A stretch of DNA of 64,000 nucleotides from Alteromonas sp047556435 (lineage in GTDB: Bacteria; Pseudomonadota; Gammaproteobacteria; Enterobacterales; Alteromonadaceae). Within the stretch, counting starts at the first letter, position 1; each line of letters opens with the position of its first letter. Location: the NCBI RefSeq assembly GCF_047556435.1, contig NZ_CP180210.1, positions 3,410,001 through 3,474,000 of the forward strand, read 5' to 3'. The position numbers and the translations under genes were made by a program. Below the pieces are notes generated by a model that saw only the letters and a program-made list of their open reading frames with translations, was not told the DNA's origin and did not search any database. Below, piece after piece: positions 8,994 to 17,904 of this stretch.

Positions 8994-11198
8994 TTACGAT
9001 TTTTTTTGTTCGCTCCCTTTTTCCAGTGCATCACTAAAGTTGAAATCTTCGTTAAGAGAAATAACCCGGGTTTTGCTGATGCGATGCCGGTAGATATGAC
9101 GTAAATAACGAATGGTGTCTTTCACATTATCGAGATTCAGACGAATGTCGTTAATTGACGTAAAGCTCTTCTCATCACGTATTATTTCACGGTATTTTTT
9201 CTCATACATGGGCTTAATTGCGTGCCAGTTAGTGTCGAGAATTTTAGCCGGATCTTCGTGCTGAAGCAGCATACTTTCCAGCTTCTCTTCATCAAATTCC
9301 GGTGCCTGAATAAACTCCACAATAGCCTTATCAATGGTGTCGTCATAGCCAACCTCATTGCGGGCAAAGCAGCGTTTAATGTACGACACAATCAAGGTAA
9401 GGAAATCATCGCTCAGGCACGGGCTTTTGGCTATCAGCGTTGTCAGAGACAGGTTAGCTGAAGCACCAATAACCAGAGCATATCGTTTAAGCGTTGTGTT
9501 AGGGAACAGAGAATTCAGGTGTGCCTTCAGGCGATTAAGCGCAATGTAAGACAGTTTGTAGTCTTTGGGCAACGACACAATAGAAACCACCGATGAACAA
9601 TTCTGGAAGAAATGAAGTTTTCTCAAATTGGTGGGATTGTAGTTCGACTCGCGATACTGCTGCAGCGCCTTGCGGTACTTATCTGACTCTACCGGCAACA
9701 GGCTAATGCCCTCGATAGCCTGGGTTTTCAGGTTAAAGTGCGGTAAGTCAATTGAGCGGAAGAATAGATCGTCGATATCCAGTTCGCCATGACTATTGTT
9801 CGATGGCATATCGGTCACGGACTCTGCATAAGCAATCGCAACCGGGCCTGCCAGACTCATGAACAAATCATTGGCATCCATTCGAATGGTTTCACCGATA
9901 TCGATTCCCGCTCTTCTGAAATAATTTTCATCGTAATCGGTGGTGACTGCCTGGGCGGTCAGGATGTTGAAGATTTGCTGACTGATGTATTGGTTGGCAT
10001 ACCGCTCCATTGAATTAACATCAATATTCTGAATGCTGGCATCGGCATCATTTTGCTCCGCATAGCGCATAATATCGTTCGATATCAACATCATGGCATT
10101 CCAGGGACGAATGCGGGCCAACACATCCTTAGAATGATTTTCAATTTCCTGGTCAGAGTTATACGAGAAGTTCCACTCCTCAGACAGGTATTTACATAAC
10201 AACCGTCCAGCGTTGATATGCAAGGCTTCCGACATTTCAGCGTGGCGGTCAGAAATATTCGGTAAAATACATATACCACTGGTAAAAATGGGCTCGAATA
10301 CGAACGACTGCTTTTTACTTTGTACTTCGCGTTCGCTGCGTACCTCAAACGTTTTGCTCATGTAAGAGTATTGTTGCGCTAGTCCGAACTCAGAGGCCAT
10401 ACCTGAGCCTGTACCGCCACCAGCGCTGAAAATGTAGAAATACAGCCGCGACTGGTTCGCCTTTATTCCGCAGGAATCAATAAGATAGGAGTGAATAAAC
10501 TTCCACTGTTTGTTACTGAAGTGATCAGTTTCTTTTTTCAGGATAATTTTTGCCAGATACTGTCCCAGTATGGGTGCATTACCTGCGCCGCCTGCATGTA
10601 CCTCGGATAGGTCCATGATTTTCAGCTTGTTGTAATCGGTGAGAAAGTCACCGCTGGAGTTCTTGGATGAAAATCTAATGCGCCCTTCAATGTCTTTATC
10701 GAGATCGCCTAGCACCACCAACGGTTCGATCAGAAAGACAGGCTTTATCACCTCTTTTGAAGCCAGATTCAGATTTCGCTGGATCCAGCGAACCGGCATG
10801 CTTTCTTTTTCATGCGCCCGATTTTGTTCGTCACGAAACTCATCCAGATAATACTTGCGCGCGTTATAGACAAGTGAGGACACATCCAAAGCAATGTTAG
10901 ATCCGCAACGCCCCAGGCCAATCAGGCACACTGAGGGAAAATGCGGATCAGAGGCTGATGTTCTGGTTTCGCTTGTGTCGGCGGGATAAACATCTGTACG
11001 CAACGCGTCAAGATTAGACAATATCTGTGCGATATCTGACTCGGTGTAATAACGGTCAGGCTGAGGGCTAGATTTAGAAACCTGCTTTGATCGTTCCTTT
11101 ACCAGTACGTCACTGTCCAGAGTTACGTCGTTTTCTGTATGACCGTTATCGGTCTTTTTATTAGTCTGAGTACTCAGTCCTGAGGGCTTATTTGGCAT
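8994..11198 (-). CDS. Large tubulin/FtsZ-like GTPase
   Basis: A 734-aa protein with two hallmarks of the tubulin/FtsZ superfamily. GLGRCGSNIALDVSS (about residue 92) is the N-terminal nucleotide-binding strand-loop. SAGGGTGSGMASEFG (about residue 257) is the GGGTGS/T G-box. The first ~85 residues are polar and low in complexity, and the C-terminal ~300 residues match nothing I recognise. It resembles the long bacterial proteins annotated as tubulin-like domain proteins (Tubulin_2-type), not the 380-aa division FtsZ. The start ATG has AAGGAAAA upstream. It lies outside the island, just before the split tRNA. Function unknown; a cytoskeletal or membrane-associated role is inference from fold only. 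Confidence 0.75.
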   Translation of the reverse strand: MPNKPSGLSTQTNKKTDNGHTENDVTLDSDVLVKERSKQVSKSSPQPDRYYTESDIAQILSNLDALRTDVYPADTSETRTSASDPHFPSVCLIGLGRCGSNIALDVSSLVYNARKYYLDEFRDEQNRAHEKESMPVRWIQRNLNLASKEVIKPVFLIEPLVVLGDLDKDIEGRIRFSSKNSSGDFLTDYNKLKIMDLSEVHAGGAGNAPILGQYLAKIILKKETDHFSNKQWKFIHSYLIDSCGIKANQSRLYFYIFSAGGGTGSGMASEFGLAQQYSYMSKTFEVRSEREVQSKKQSFVFEPIFTSGICILPNISDRHAEMSEALHINAGRLLCKYLSEEWNFSYNSDQEIENHSKDVLARIRPWNAMMLISNDIMRYAEQNDADASIQNIDVNSMERYANQYISQQIFNILTAQAVTTDYDENYFRRAGIDIGETIRMDANDLFMSLAGPVAIAYAESVTDMPSNNSHGELDIDDLFFRSIDLPHFNLKTQAIEGISLLPVESDKYRKALQQYRESNYNPTNLRKLHFFQNCSSVVSIVSLPKDYKLSYIALNRLKAHLNSLFPNTTLKRYALVIGASANLSLTTLIAKSPCLSDDFLTLIVSYIKRCFARNEVGYDDTIDKAIVEFIQAPEFDEEKLESMLLQHEDPAKILDTNWHAIKPMYEKKYREIIRDEKSFTSINDIRLNLDNVKDTIRYLRHIYRHRISKTRVISLNEDFNFSDALEKGSEQKKS

Positions 11199-11381
11199 GC
11201 TTTTTCCTTACTACGCTTAAAATCCCGCTACATAAATATAGGTCAGATTCCCGGTATCGCGAGGAAGTCGTTTGAAAAGCATTAAACGACGGCAACCAAA
11301 ACGCGGAAACGCATCACACTGTATTCATAACCTATACTGACTAATTCTTCATCAGTCATCAAGGTATGAAAGATAAAAAGC

Positions 11382-11409
11382 TTGCATGCACCGATGCGAT
11401 AACTATAAT
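11382..11409 (+). promoter_or_regulatory. Promoter of the host tRNA-Leu
   Basis: TTGCAT (11382-11387) and a perfect TATAAT (11404-11409) are separated by 16 bp, about 57 bp upstream of the tRNA 5' end. This would transcribe the interrupted tRNA half and, beyond it, the island's intact tRNA-Leu. Confidence 0.65.
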
Positions 11410-11465
11410 CAGCGCACTGATTTGGTTTCCAATTCCCAAATCGGGGTTGCAACATAATGCTCTGT

Positions 11466-11504
11466 GCCAGAGTGGCGGAATTGGTAGACGCAGCGGATTC
11501 AAAA
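11466..11504 (+). pseudogene. 5' half of tRNA-Leu(CAA), split by island insertion
   Basis: GCCAGAGTGGCGGAATTGG begins a normal tRNA-Leu: acceptor strand, D-arm, and anticodon arm up to the loop TTCAAAA (anticodon CAA). After 11505 the sequence is unrelated. The matching 3' half starts with the same TTCAAAA at 51,094. Joined, they give an 87-nt tRNA whose acceptor stem (GCCAGAG with CTCTGGT), anticodon stem (GCGGA with TCCGC) and CCA end all fit. This copy cannot make a functional tRNA. Confidence 0.95.
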
Positions 11505-11582
11505 ATGAATGCGCCTAGCGAACCACAACGGCAAAGTCATTGAATGGTAAGCACCTTTTGACTCAAACAAGCAAAAATACGC

Positions 11583-11600
11583 TTGCAAAGATTTGCAAAG
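11583..11600. repeat. Left arm-type repeats of the island
   Basis: TTGCAAAG and TTTGCAAAG sit one base apart, about 80-96 bp inside the left crossover. A matching pair lies about 57-76 bp inside the right crossover (51,018-51,037). Their paired placement next to both cores fits integrase arm-binding sites. They also overlap a possible promoter for the intact tRNA (TTGCAA at 11,583, TAAACT at 11,605). Confidence 0.6.
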
Positions 11601-11631
11601 TTTTTAAACTACGCAAATAGTAAAGTTAGAT

Positions 11632-11716
11632 GCCAGTGTGATGGAATTGGTAGACATGACGGATTCAAAATCCGTTGCCTTCGGGCGTGGCGGTTCGAGT
11701 CCGCCCACTGGTACCA
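11632..11716 (+). tRNA. tRNA-Leu(CAA), intact, island-borne
   Basis: An 85-nt complete tRNA including encoded CCA. The acceptor stem is GCCAGTG/CACTGGT. The D-arm contains GGAATTGGTAGAC, and the anticodon stem CGGAT/ATCCG holds the loop TTCAAAA (CAA). There is a long variable arm (TTGCCTTCGGGCGTGG region) and GGTTCGAGTCC in the T-arm. It differs from the interrupted tRNA-Leu at many positions, so it is not a simple duplication. It lies inside the island boundary, in the same orientation as the host tRNA. It probably replaces the tRNA destroyed by integration. Confidence 0.95.
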
Positions 11717-11884
11717 TTCTTTGCAAAATTATTTAGTAACTAAACCGACTTTTGAGTTGGGTTTTAAAAATACGTGCCTAAATGTATTCATTACAATCCA
11801 TTTATCAGTATTGGATTTAAGACTGCCCCGCATTTCGAGACAACCTTCCCTTAAATTGATAAGCAATTACCATCAATATCTTAA

Positions 11885-13690
11885 TCATCGTTCGATGTAC
11901 TTATCCAACACAGCGTAGAATGGCTTTTTTTCATCGGTCAAATTGATAAAATCAGCACTTACATATGGCAACATAGGAGCCCCCCCGTCAATATCATGGT
12001 GAGGTTTAAATAAAGTTTTACGAGAGATATTGTCCCAAGATTTTGCAAGTCCAAACATAATACTAACCAACCGGGTTTTAGATTCCAGGCCATTATCAGT
12101 TAGAGCTTTGAGATGCACACCATACTTGTAATATAGATTCAGCATTAGTTTTCGCTCATCTCTTATATTTGTATCTTTGTGACTTATTTCTCCCCCCATT
12201 TTTGTTGGCCTTGAAAACTTGGTGTCTAGAACAATAAAGTAATAATCATTCGAAGCTTTGTTTATTACTTTGATTGTGAAGTCTGGTCTCACAAAGTTAT
12301 TACGGTCATCAGTCCTAACCAAGTTATGGATTTGACGACTATGAACTCGAGGTTGATAAGAATAGAAGTTCTTTTCGTAGACTAGTTCATAAAGGTAATC
12401 ATCCTTCTCAAAAATAAACCTATTAGCCAAAACATTGATTGCCCCATTACTTTCGGATTGCCAACCGTATTCGTTAAAATGGTTAGCATTCACAGTAAGG
12501 ACTTGTGCAGAAAACTGCCTAAAATAATTAACTAGATAGTATAAACCGGCTAATTCAAATAATTGTGATAAATTACGCAAGCCAAGTAAAAACTGAGTCT
12601 TGCTTCTATTGGCTGTTTTAGCTTTGTAGAAGCTTTTAATGTACTCAAACATTTGTCGATAATGTACATGCCTCAGAGTAAAACTATTTTGTATTGGCAT
12701 ACTAGGCACATTCTTTTTTATCGGTATATAAATATGGAAAAACTGCTGCATGGCTCTTAGCCGCTTTTCCACTTTATGCAACTGATTAAGCTGTTTACTG
12801 TATATATTGCGAATATAGTCGCTGGCAACATTATCAAAACTTATATAGTCGCCACTTATGTCGCTGCGAGATTTTATCTTGTCAACTTGTTGTCTATACT
12901 GATTTATTTCTCGCTGTACGTAATCTAAAGACATATAACAAAAGTGATGCAAAACTCGATTTTCAAATAAGTCTGTATCTTGAGTTTTTACTGCATTAGG
13001 CAGTTGAGTGCTAAAGTATCTGTTGCCTACTTTAACTAAGTGATTTGTCCGAGGGCACTGACTCAACTCGCTAACATTTTCGGTTAACCATTGCGCAACT
13101 GTATCGTCAATGTTAACCGGACGGTTTGAATTAAACTCCAAGGAGTTATGAAGATTCATCCGTTTTGCATGAATAAAGCGGCTTTTCATTTGGTCAAATA
13201 GTGACAATATGTCCTCTATAGCCACAAGTTTTACTTTTGACTGCTCTTCTCCTTCTACATAATTATAGCCCGTCTGAGAGCGAGAAAAGCATGACTGGAC
13301 TATGTCATCCACGTTATTTGACAAATAATCCATAATGCTTTTTGCAATATCAGCTTTATAGCTTAGAACATTTACTTTTATCGTAAATAATTGAGGCCTC
13401 CTATGCCCTGCACTATCTAAAGTTATTTGAGACTCCCCAAAATAATTAAGAAGAAATGCTTGTTTGAAAAAATCTGCTGATGAGGGTGTCTTGTACAATA
13501 TAAGGTCACCGCTTCTACAGACTTCAGGCAAGTCAATTTCAAAATCTCCAATGCTTAATTCAGGTTGTCTATCTTTTGCTTCACATTCGACTATAAATTG
13601 ATATGCATGATCATCGGGGACTTCGATGACTTTATTTTCATCTAGTACCCAACGTTGACTATCAGTCAGATCAATTAGAGATAATTTCAT
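11885..13690 (-). CDS. McrC-like DUF2357/PD-(D/E)XK nuclease
   Basis: A 601-aa protein following a McrB-like ATPase by 5 bp, so very likely its effector nuclease. The N-terminal half (beta-rich, then helical) resembles the DUF2357 region of McrC relatives. The C-terminal part has a PD-(D/E)XK nuclease core: RPDFTIKV (about residue 470) supplies the Asp, and FIVLDTKFSR (about residue 488) supplies the D-x-K pair. In McrBC systems the AAA+ partner moves on DNA and McrC cuts, giving type IV (modified-DNA) restriction. Last gene of a leftward operon that starts with a WYL regulator. The exact target is unknown. Confidence 0.8.
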   Translation of the reverse strand: MKLSLIDLTDSQRWVLDENKVIEVPDDHAYQFIVECEAKDRQPELSIGDFEIDLPEVCRSGDLILYKTPSSADFFKQAFLLNYFGESQITLDSAGHRRPQLFTIKVNVLSYKADIAKSIMDYLSNNVDDIVQSCFSRSQTGYNYVEGEEQSKVKLVAIEDILSLFDQMKSRFIHAKRMNLHNSLEFNSNRPVNIDDTVAQWLTENVSELSQCPRTNHLVKVGNRYFSTQLPNAVKTQDTDLFENRVLHHFCYMSLDYVQREINQYRQQVDKIKSRSDISGDYISFDNVASDYIRNIYSKQLNQLHKVEKRLRAMQQFFHIYIPIKKNVPSMPIQNSFTLRHVHYRQMFEYIKSFYKAKTANRSKTQFLLGLRNLSQLFELAGLYYLVNYFRQFSAQVLTVNANHFNEYGWQSESNGAINVLANRFIFEKDDYLYELVYEKNFYSYQPRVHSRQIHNLVRTDDRNNFVRPDFTIKVINKASNDYYFIVLDTKFSRPTKMGGEISHKDTNIRDERKLMLNLYYKYGVHLKALTDNGLESKTRLVSIMFGLAKSWDNISRKTLFKPHHDIDGGAPMLPYVSADFINLTDEKKPFYAVLDKYIER

Positions 13691-13695
13691 AACAA

Positions 13696-16365
13696 TTACC
13701 CCATTGAAAACTGGTAATAACCGAAGTTTTCTCTACCTATGTCAAGTAATGACTGAACCTCCCTTGAAAACCCTTCCAAAGAAAAGTTCTCAGCATGCTC
13801 TTGCAACTTAACTAGCATTGATTCGAACTGCTCTCCTTTACCGGATAACAGCGGCAAAATAAAGATGCGCATTGCGTTATCTAATATACGATTCTGATCA
13901 TGTACTTCATTATTCATGACTCTACAAAACGAAATTAATTGATTGTATTTACGTGGCGTAATATTAACCCGCCCATTCGGGCCATTCTCAATCCCGCGAA
14001 GCGTTTTTATAAGTGTTGTAATGTAGCTTTCCATTTCCTTTGGCATCAAATCAGTTGCTGTTGGTGTGAATAGCTCTATGAGATCCTCACCTGGTAAAAT
14101 AGGTGGTAAATCTTCAAAATATTGCAGTTGTTCTTGAGTATTTTCTAGTTCAGGCAAATCATCAAAGGCAATAAATGCGCAGCGGCTAATCATTCTAGGA
14201 GTTAGGCTTTGTACGGTATCATCATTATTAGCTGTACAAATAAACCTACTAGTTGAAGGAATAGAAACACTATGATCAAAACCTAAGTCAATAACCCTAT
14301 TATTTCCTTCATCCGCCAACAGTGTTAATGGTGACATGTAATATTCTGGTTGAGACAGGTTAAACTCATCCAATATTAAAAATGAATTAGTAGTAGTAGA
14401 AATGTCTGCATCACCAAGCGAGTCATAAAACGCTTTAAATTTTGTATTACCTGACTCGAACCTTTTACTTATTGGATTAAAGTATCCCATAAGGTCCCTA
14501 GGCCTTGTCCACTCTTTCGCGATAGGAACCAACAGTGTTGATTTAGCTGCGCCAAGAACATAAGACAACTGCCTCGCAAATGAAGTTTTTCCAGTACCGG
14601 GAACTCCCATGAATACTGTAAACTGATTTTGCAGAATAGAGATCAATGTTGCCTCAAGGAAAACATCTGTAGGGAAACGTTTTGATTTATTTAGTCTTGA
14701 CTTAATCTCTGATAATACAGCCTTTCTGTCACTATTCCGCCTACCAGACCAGAAAGCACCCTCGCGTGAAGCTGGCGTTACATAAGTTATCTGATCAACA
14801 TTTTCTTCTGCCTTAGATTTTTTAAGATATTTATCAAAGTCATAACCCACAATATCACTAATAACAGAACTTTCGATAAACTTTACCGCGTATTCTTGAG
14901 TTTTCTGGCCCAGTGATTGCTCGAGACCGTCAATTGTATTTTTCAATTCACGAACATCATCATCCAGAACACTTTTACGACTCTTAAGCATCTCAATTTT
15001 GCTGTTAAGTGCAACATGGTCATCATACTGACCATACATTTCAGTCGCGTCTTTCAATTTCTGTTGTATGGAAGCAAGTTCCGCATCCTGACGCTGCAAC
15101 TCTTCCTGATATTGCTTCGATTCTCTTACGTTTTGAAGCTCTTTTGTTATAAGTCTGTCAAGCTCTTCTTGTTTAGTTTCTTTTTCGGCTATGACCTCAT
15201 CCAATTCTTCTTTTTTCTCTTCCAACAGCTCCATTACGCTATTAGTTTGAGAAGTAATTTCTTCTATTCTTTGTCGAGTTTGACGACGAACTTCTTCAAC
15301 TTCTGTGTCGGACTGCTCATGAATTTTTTGGAGGTAAATTTCAGCATTATCAAGCGCGATTTGTTTTAGAAAATTTTCTGCCTTCGGGGAATTAAGAATA
15401 TTTTTATAAATTTCCTCAATGTTTTCTACTTCGTCTTCAAATGCTAATAGCATGCTGACTACGGTTTTCTTTCGATCATCTGTAAGCGCAATCTTCCGAT
15501 CTTTAATCCAACCCTTGACCTTATTTTTGGGCTGCGGTTTGATGTTTTCTAACTTATCTGCACTATCATAGAACTGATTTAGCAAAACATTATTTGGCAC
15601 CATGTCAATATTCTGAAATGCTTCATTTCGAGGCTTCCCGCTATCTGACAGTAAGAGTCTTTCCAAATTAATAATGAAACGCCGAAGTTCACCATCCCTA
15701 TTCAATGTAACTATATGCTTATCTTCATACCCTGATATGTTTATCAAAAATGCTTGATATTCATTACGGTTTCTTCTCCAGAACGGAAGTCGTACTTCAA
15801 CAGCAGGTCCAGAGAAAATGTCCTTTTCTCCATGAACCTGATATAGAGGACCTAGCAACTCAGAACTATCTTGATTAAGTTGAAATAAAAATGGTGAATC
15901 AAAATGAATTTGTTCATTGTTAACAATTCGATAATTAAATGCATGGGGTACCAGATCCTCCTGCTTTTCAAACCGCTGGTCGGCTATTTCTCCCAAATAG
16001 CCCATATCAGTTTTTAAGGGAGTATGTGTCTTTTTGTGTTGTGTCGCATAGCAAACATATTTGCAATGTCTTCCTTCTATATCTTCTTCAGATCTAGATG
16101 CTTTTATTATAAATAGTTTGTTATTGTATTGTTTTTCAAGATATTGATATCCTGAAGTTATAAAAATTTCGGGTAAATCTGGATTTTTAGAAAACTCGGA
16201 ATTATCAACTTTGGTCAAACCTGATTCTGTAATTTCAAAATAGATCGAGGCATAACCTATATTATCTAGCGATTTTGCTAACTTTATTACTAAAAGCCTA
16301 TCGTCTTGTTCTGGCTTTAATAGATGTTTCAAGTTAATAAATTGTTCTGAATAAAAATCAGTCAT
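13696..16365 (-). CDS. McrB-like AAA+ NTPase with central coiled coil
   Basis: An 889-aa protein with three parts. A non-enzymatic N-terminus (1-310) may recognise the target. A long, Glu/Gln/Lys-rich coiled coil covers about 345-480. A C-terminal AAA+ motor covers about 570-889. The Walker A is GVPGTGKTS (about residue 588). The Walker B is LILDEFNLSQ (about 667), the LDEFN form typical of McrB. A sensor-like stretch ICTANNDDT is followed by MISRCAFI. Its nuclease partner lies immediately downstream. The coiled coil recalls the CoCoNuT branch of McrBC systems, but the accessory genes of those systems are not clearly present, so I only call it McrBC-like. Confidence 0.85.
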   Translation of the reverse strand: MTDFYSEQFINLKHLLKPEQDDRLLVIKLAKSLDNIGYASIYFEITESGLTKVDNSEFSKNPDLPEIFITSGYQYLEKQYNNKLFIIKASRSEEDIEGRHCKYVCYATQHKKTHTPLKTDMGYLGEIADQRFEKQEDLVPHAFNYRIVNNEQIHFDSPFLFQLNQDSSELLGPLYQVHGEKDIFSGPAVEVRLPFWRRNRNEYQAFLINISGYEDKHIVTLNRDGELRRFIINLERLLLSDSGKPRNEAFQNIDMVPNNVLLNQFYDSADKLENIKPQPKNKVKGWIKDRKIALTDDRKKTVVSMLLAFEDEVENIEEIYKNILNSPKAENFLKQIALDNAEIYLQKIHEQSDTEVEEVRRQTRQRIEEITSQTNSVMELLEEKKEELDEVIAEKETKQEELDRLITKELQNVRESKQYQEELQRQDAELASIQQKLKDATEMYGQYDDHVALNSKIEMLKSRKSVLDDDVRELKNTIDGLEQSLGQKTQEYAVKFIESSVISDIVGYDFDKYLKKSKAEENVDQITYVTPASREGAFWSGRRNSDRKAVLSEIKSRLNKSKRFPTDVFLEATLISILQNQFTVFMGVPGTGKTSFARQLSYVLGAAKSTLLVPIAKEWTRPRDLMGYFNPISKRFESGNTKFKAFYDSLGDADISTTTNSFLILDEFNLSQPEYYMSPLTLLADEGNNRVIDLGFDHSVSIPSTSRFICTANNDDTVQSLTPRMISRCAFIAFDDLPELENTQEQLQYFEDLPPILPGEDLIELFTPTATDLMPKEMESYITTLIKTLRGIENGPNGRVNITPRKYNQLISFCRVMNNEVHDQNRILDNAMRIFILPLLSGKGEQFESMLVKLQEHAENFSLEGFSREVQSLLDIGRENFGYYQFSMG

Positions 16366-16381
16366 AAAGTAGAGTCCTTTT

Positions 16382-16942
16382 CTATTGAAACTGTTTGAGG
16401 GTATCCCCTCTCGAAAATTTTGTTAGTAATAAAGCCATTTCGCTATCTGGCCAAATGTAATCTTTCTGACCCTTTACGCTGCAGGGCCTATGGCTTAAAT
16501 CTGCGCTGTATCGGTACGGGCTTATATCCGCTACCGATATGTTCTGGTAATACAATCCATAATCAATTTCCTGAGCTACCTGATTCATCGTACCTTGTAC
16601 CGAACGGTTGCAGTTTGAATCGAACGTAAGTGGTTGGTAGTTCGTCGCAGCGACATTAGCGAGCTCAGGCGGCATATCACTTTTCAACAAGGTGTTAATA
16701 AACACATCGTTAAAATGCCAATCGAGGTTTGCGAAATCTTTCTTGGTTAAGCATGGAATGAACAGCGTAAAACGTGTCGCATCATGCACCGCGATGACAC
16801 ATTGCCTACGCTGAATAGTGATGAGATTTGCATGCCAGTTTAGCCACTGTGCCTGAATACCTATAACAGTCGCAGGTTGCTCTGTGACTTTCACTTTTTC
16901 AGGTAGCTTGGCGTAAAGCTTCTTGGTGCAATGGAGGATCAA
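16382..16942 (-). CDS. DUF6933-like protein in McrBC operon
   Basis: A 186-aa protein opening MILHCTKKLYAKL, a start I associate with DUF6933 proteins. It contains TLFIPCLTKKDFANLDWHF and later NRSVQGTMNQVAQEIDY. No catalytic motif or membrane segment is seen. Its start overlaps the end of the WYL gene by 4 bp, and its stop lies 16 bp before the McrB-like gene, so it is co-transcribed and probably works with them. A role in regulation or sensing is inference. Confidence 0.6.
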   Translation of the reverse strand: MILHCTKKLYAKLPEKVKVTEQPATVIGIQAQWLNWHANLITIQRRQCVIAVHDATRFTLFIPCLTKKDFANLDWHFNDVFINTLLKSDMPPELANVAATNYQPLTFDSNCNRSVQGTMNQVAQEIDYGLYYQNISVADISPYRYSADLSHRPCSVKGQKDYIWPDSEMALLLTKFSRGDTLKQFQ

Positions 16943-17832
16943 TTACCACCTCCGCTTCCGTGATCTTTAGCTTCATACCCCGGTGCAATCGCCAAGTTTT
17001 GCACGTTGTTTAGCGTAAACCGATTTTGCAACCAAAGTTGGTATTCCGCACCTTTCAAAGTGCCGCGCTCGGTACAGTCAACATTCCATCGTCTTAACAG
17101 ATAACCCGCCATCGCCGCTCGCACTTCGATAAGCAGTTGCTTATTTTCCATACCGTAGTCCATTTCTATGGCGGTAGGATGCTCAACGTTCTTTGGATGT
17201 GGCACTAGCTGAAGTGGAATAAGACGCTGCCATTCGGCATCTGCTTGGGCGCCTTCTTCGTGATTAGGAACGTCTTTAATCGTTACTTTGCTGATACGCG
17301 TTAATACAAAATCTCGGAAACTCTGACTCTTGCGATCAAAGGCGCGAACGTGCCAGCGTAGGCCATTGTCGACTATGGAGTGTGGTACAAGTTCTCTGGC
17401 ATTCGAACCGCTAGAAAGTGACGTGTAGATAACGCTAACCGCTTTATTATTCAGAATCGCCTGTACGAGACGCGCAACAATAAAGATGTCGGGCACATTC
17501 AGGCTGGACGGTGCTTCAACTGGGAAATGGATATCACCTATTGCATCAAACCCATCAGAGATATCGTTTGCAAGTTTGGTTAAGGTGCGCCTTGCGTCAT
17601 GTTCGAAGACAGGTTTGAACTGAGGTGTCTGGAAGTACCGTTTCTCTCGCGAATCATAAGACAGGTTATCCGGTGCAAGCTCTTTGTAAATGCTAAAATC
17701 GCGTGAACCTGCCGACAAACCGACCTGAAAACGATTAATTAAATCCTGACGGTAAATCGCTCCTTTGAACAACAGGCAAAAGTCGATATAGGCGAGGCGT
17801 TGTTTCTGAGCAAAGCTGATAGAGTCGAGCAT
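16939..17832 (-). CDS. WYL-domain transcriptional regulator (BrxR/CapW-like)
   Basis: A 297-aa protein with an N-terminal winged helix (about 1-80, FAQKQRLAYIDFCLLFKGAIYR) and a WYL-type ligand domain with RWHVRAFDRKSQSFRDFVL (about residues 155-175). Its length and layout match the BrxR/CapW regulators that head BREX, CBASS and other phage-defence operons and repress them until infection. It is the promoter-proximal gene of the DUF6933-McrB-nuclease operon. The 72-bp gap upstream holds TATACTTTAGTCCAG-like sequence that could be its operator. Confidence 0.82.
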   Translation of the reverse strand: MLDSISFAQKQRLAYIDFCLLFKGAIYRQDLINRFQVGLSAGSRDFSIYKELAPDNLSYDSREKRYFQTPQFKPVFEHDARRTLTKLANDISDGFDAIGDIHFPVEAPSSLNVPDIFIVARLVQAILNNKAVSVIYTSLSSGSNARELVPHSIVDNGLRWHVRAFDRKSQSFRDFVLTRISKVTIKDVPNHEEGAQADAEWQRLIPLQLVPHPKNVEHPTAIEMDYGMENKQLLIEVRAAMAGYLLRRWNVDCTERGTLKGAEYQLWLQNRFTLNNVQNLAIAPGYEAKDHGSGGGN

Positions 17833-17904
17833 CGTCCGTGTTTACGTTTCTATACTTTAGTCCAGTGTGGTTTATTTTGAGACGGTTGTAAAGAAGATAC
17901 ATAT

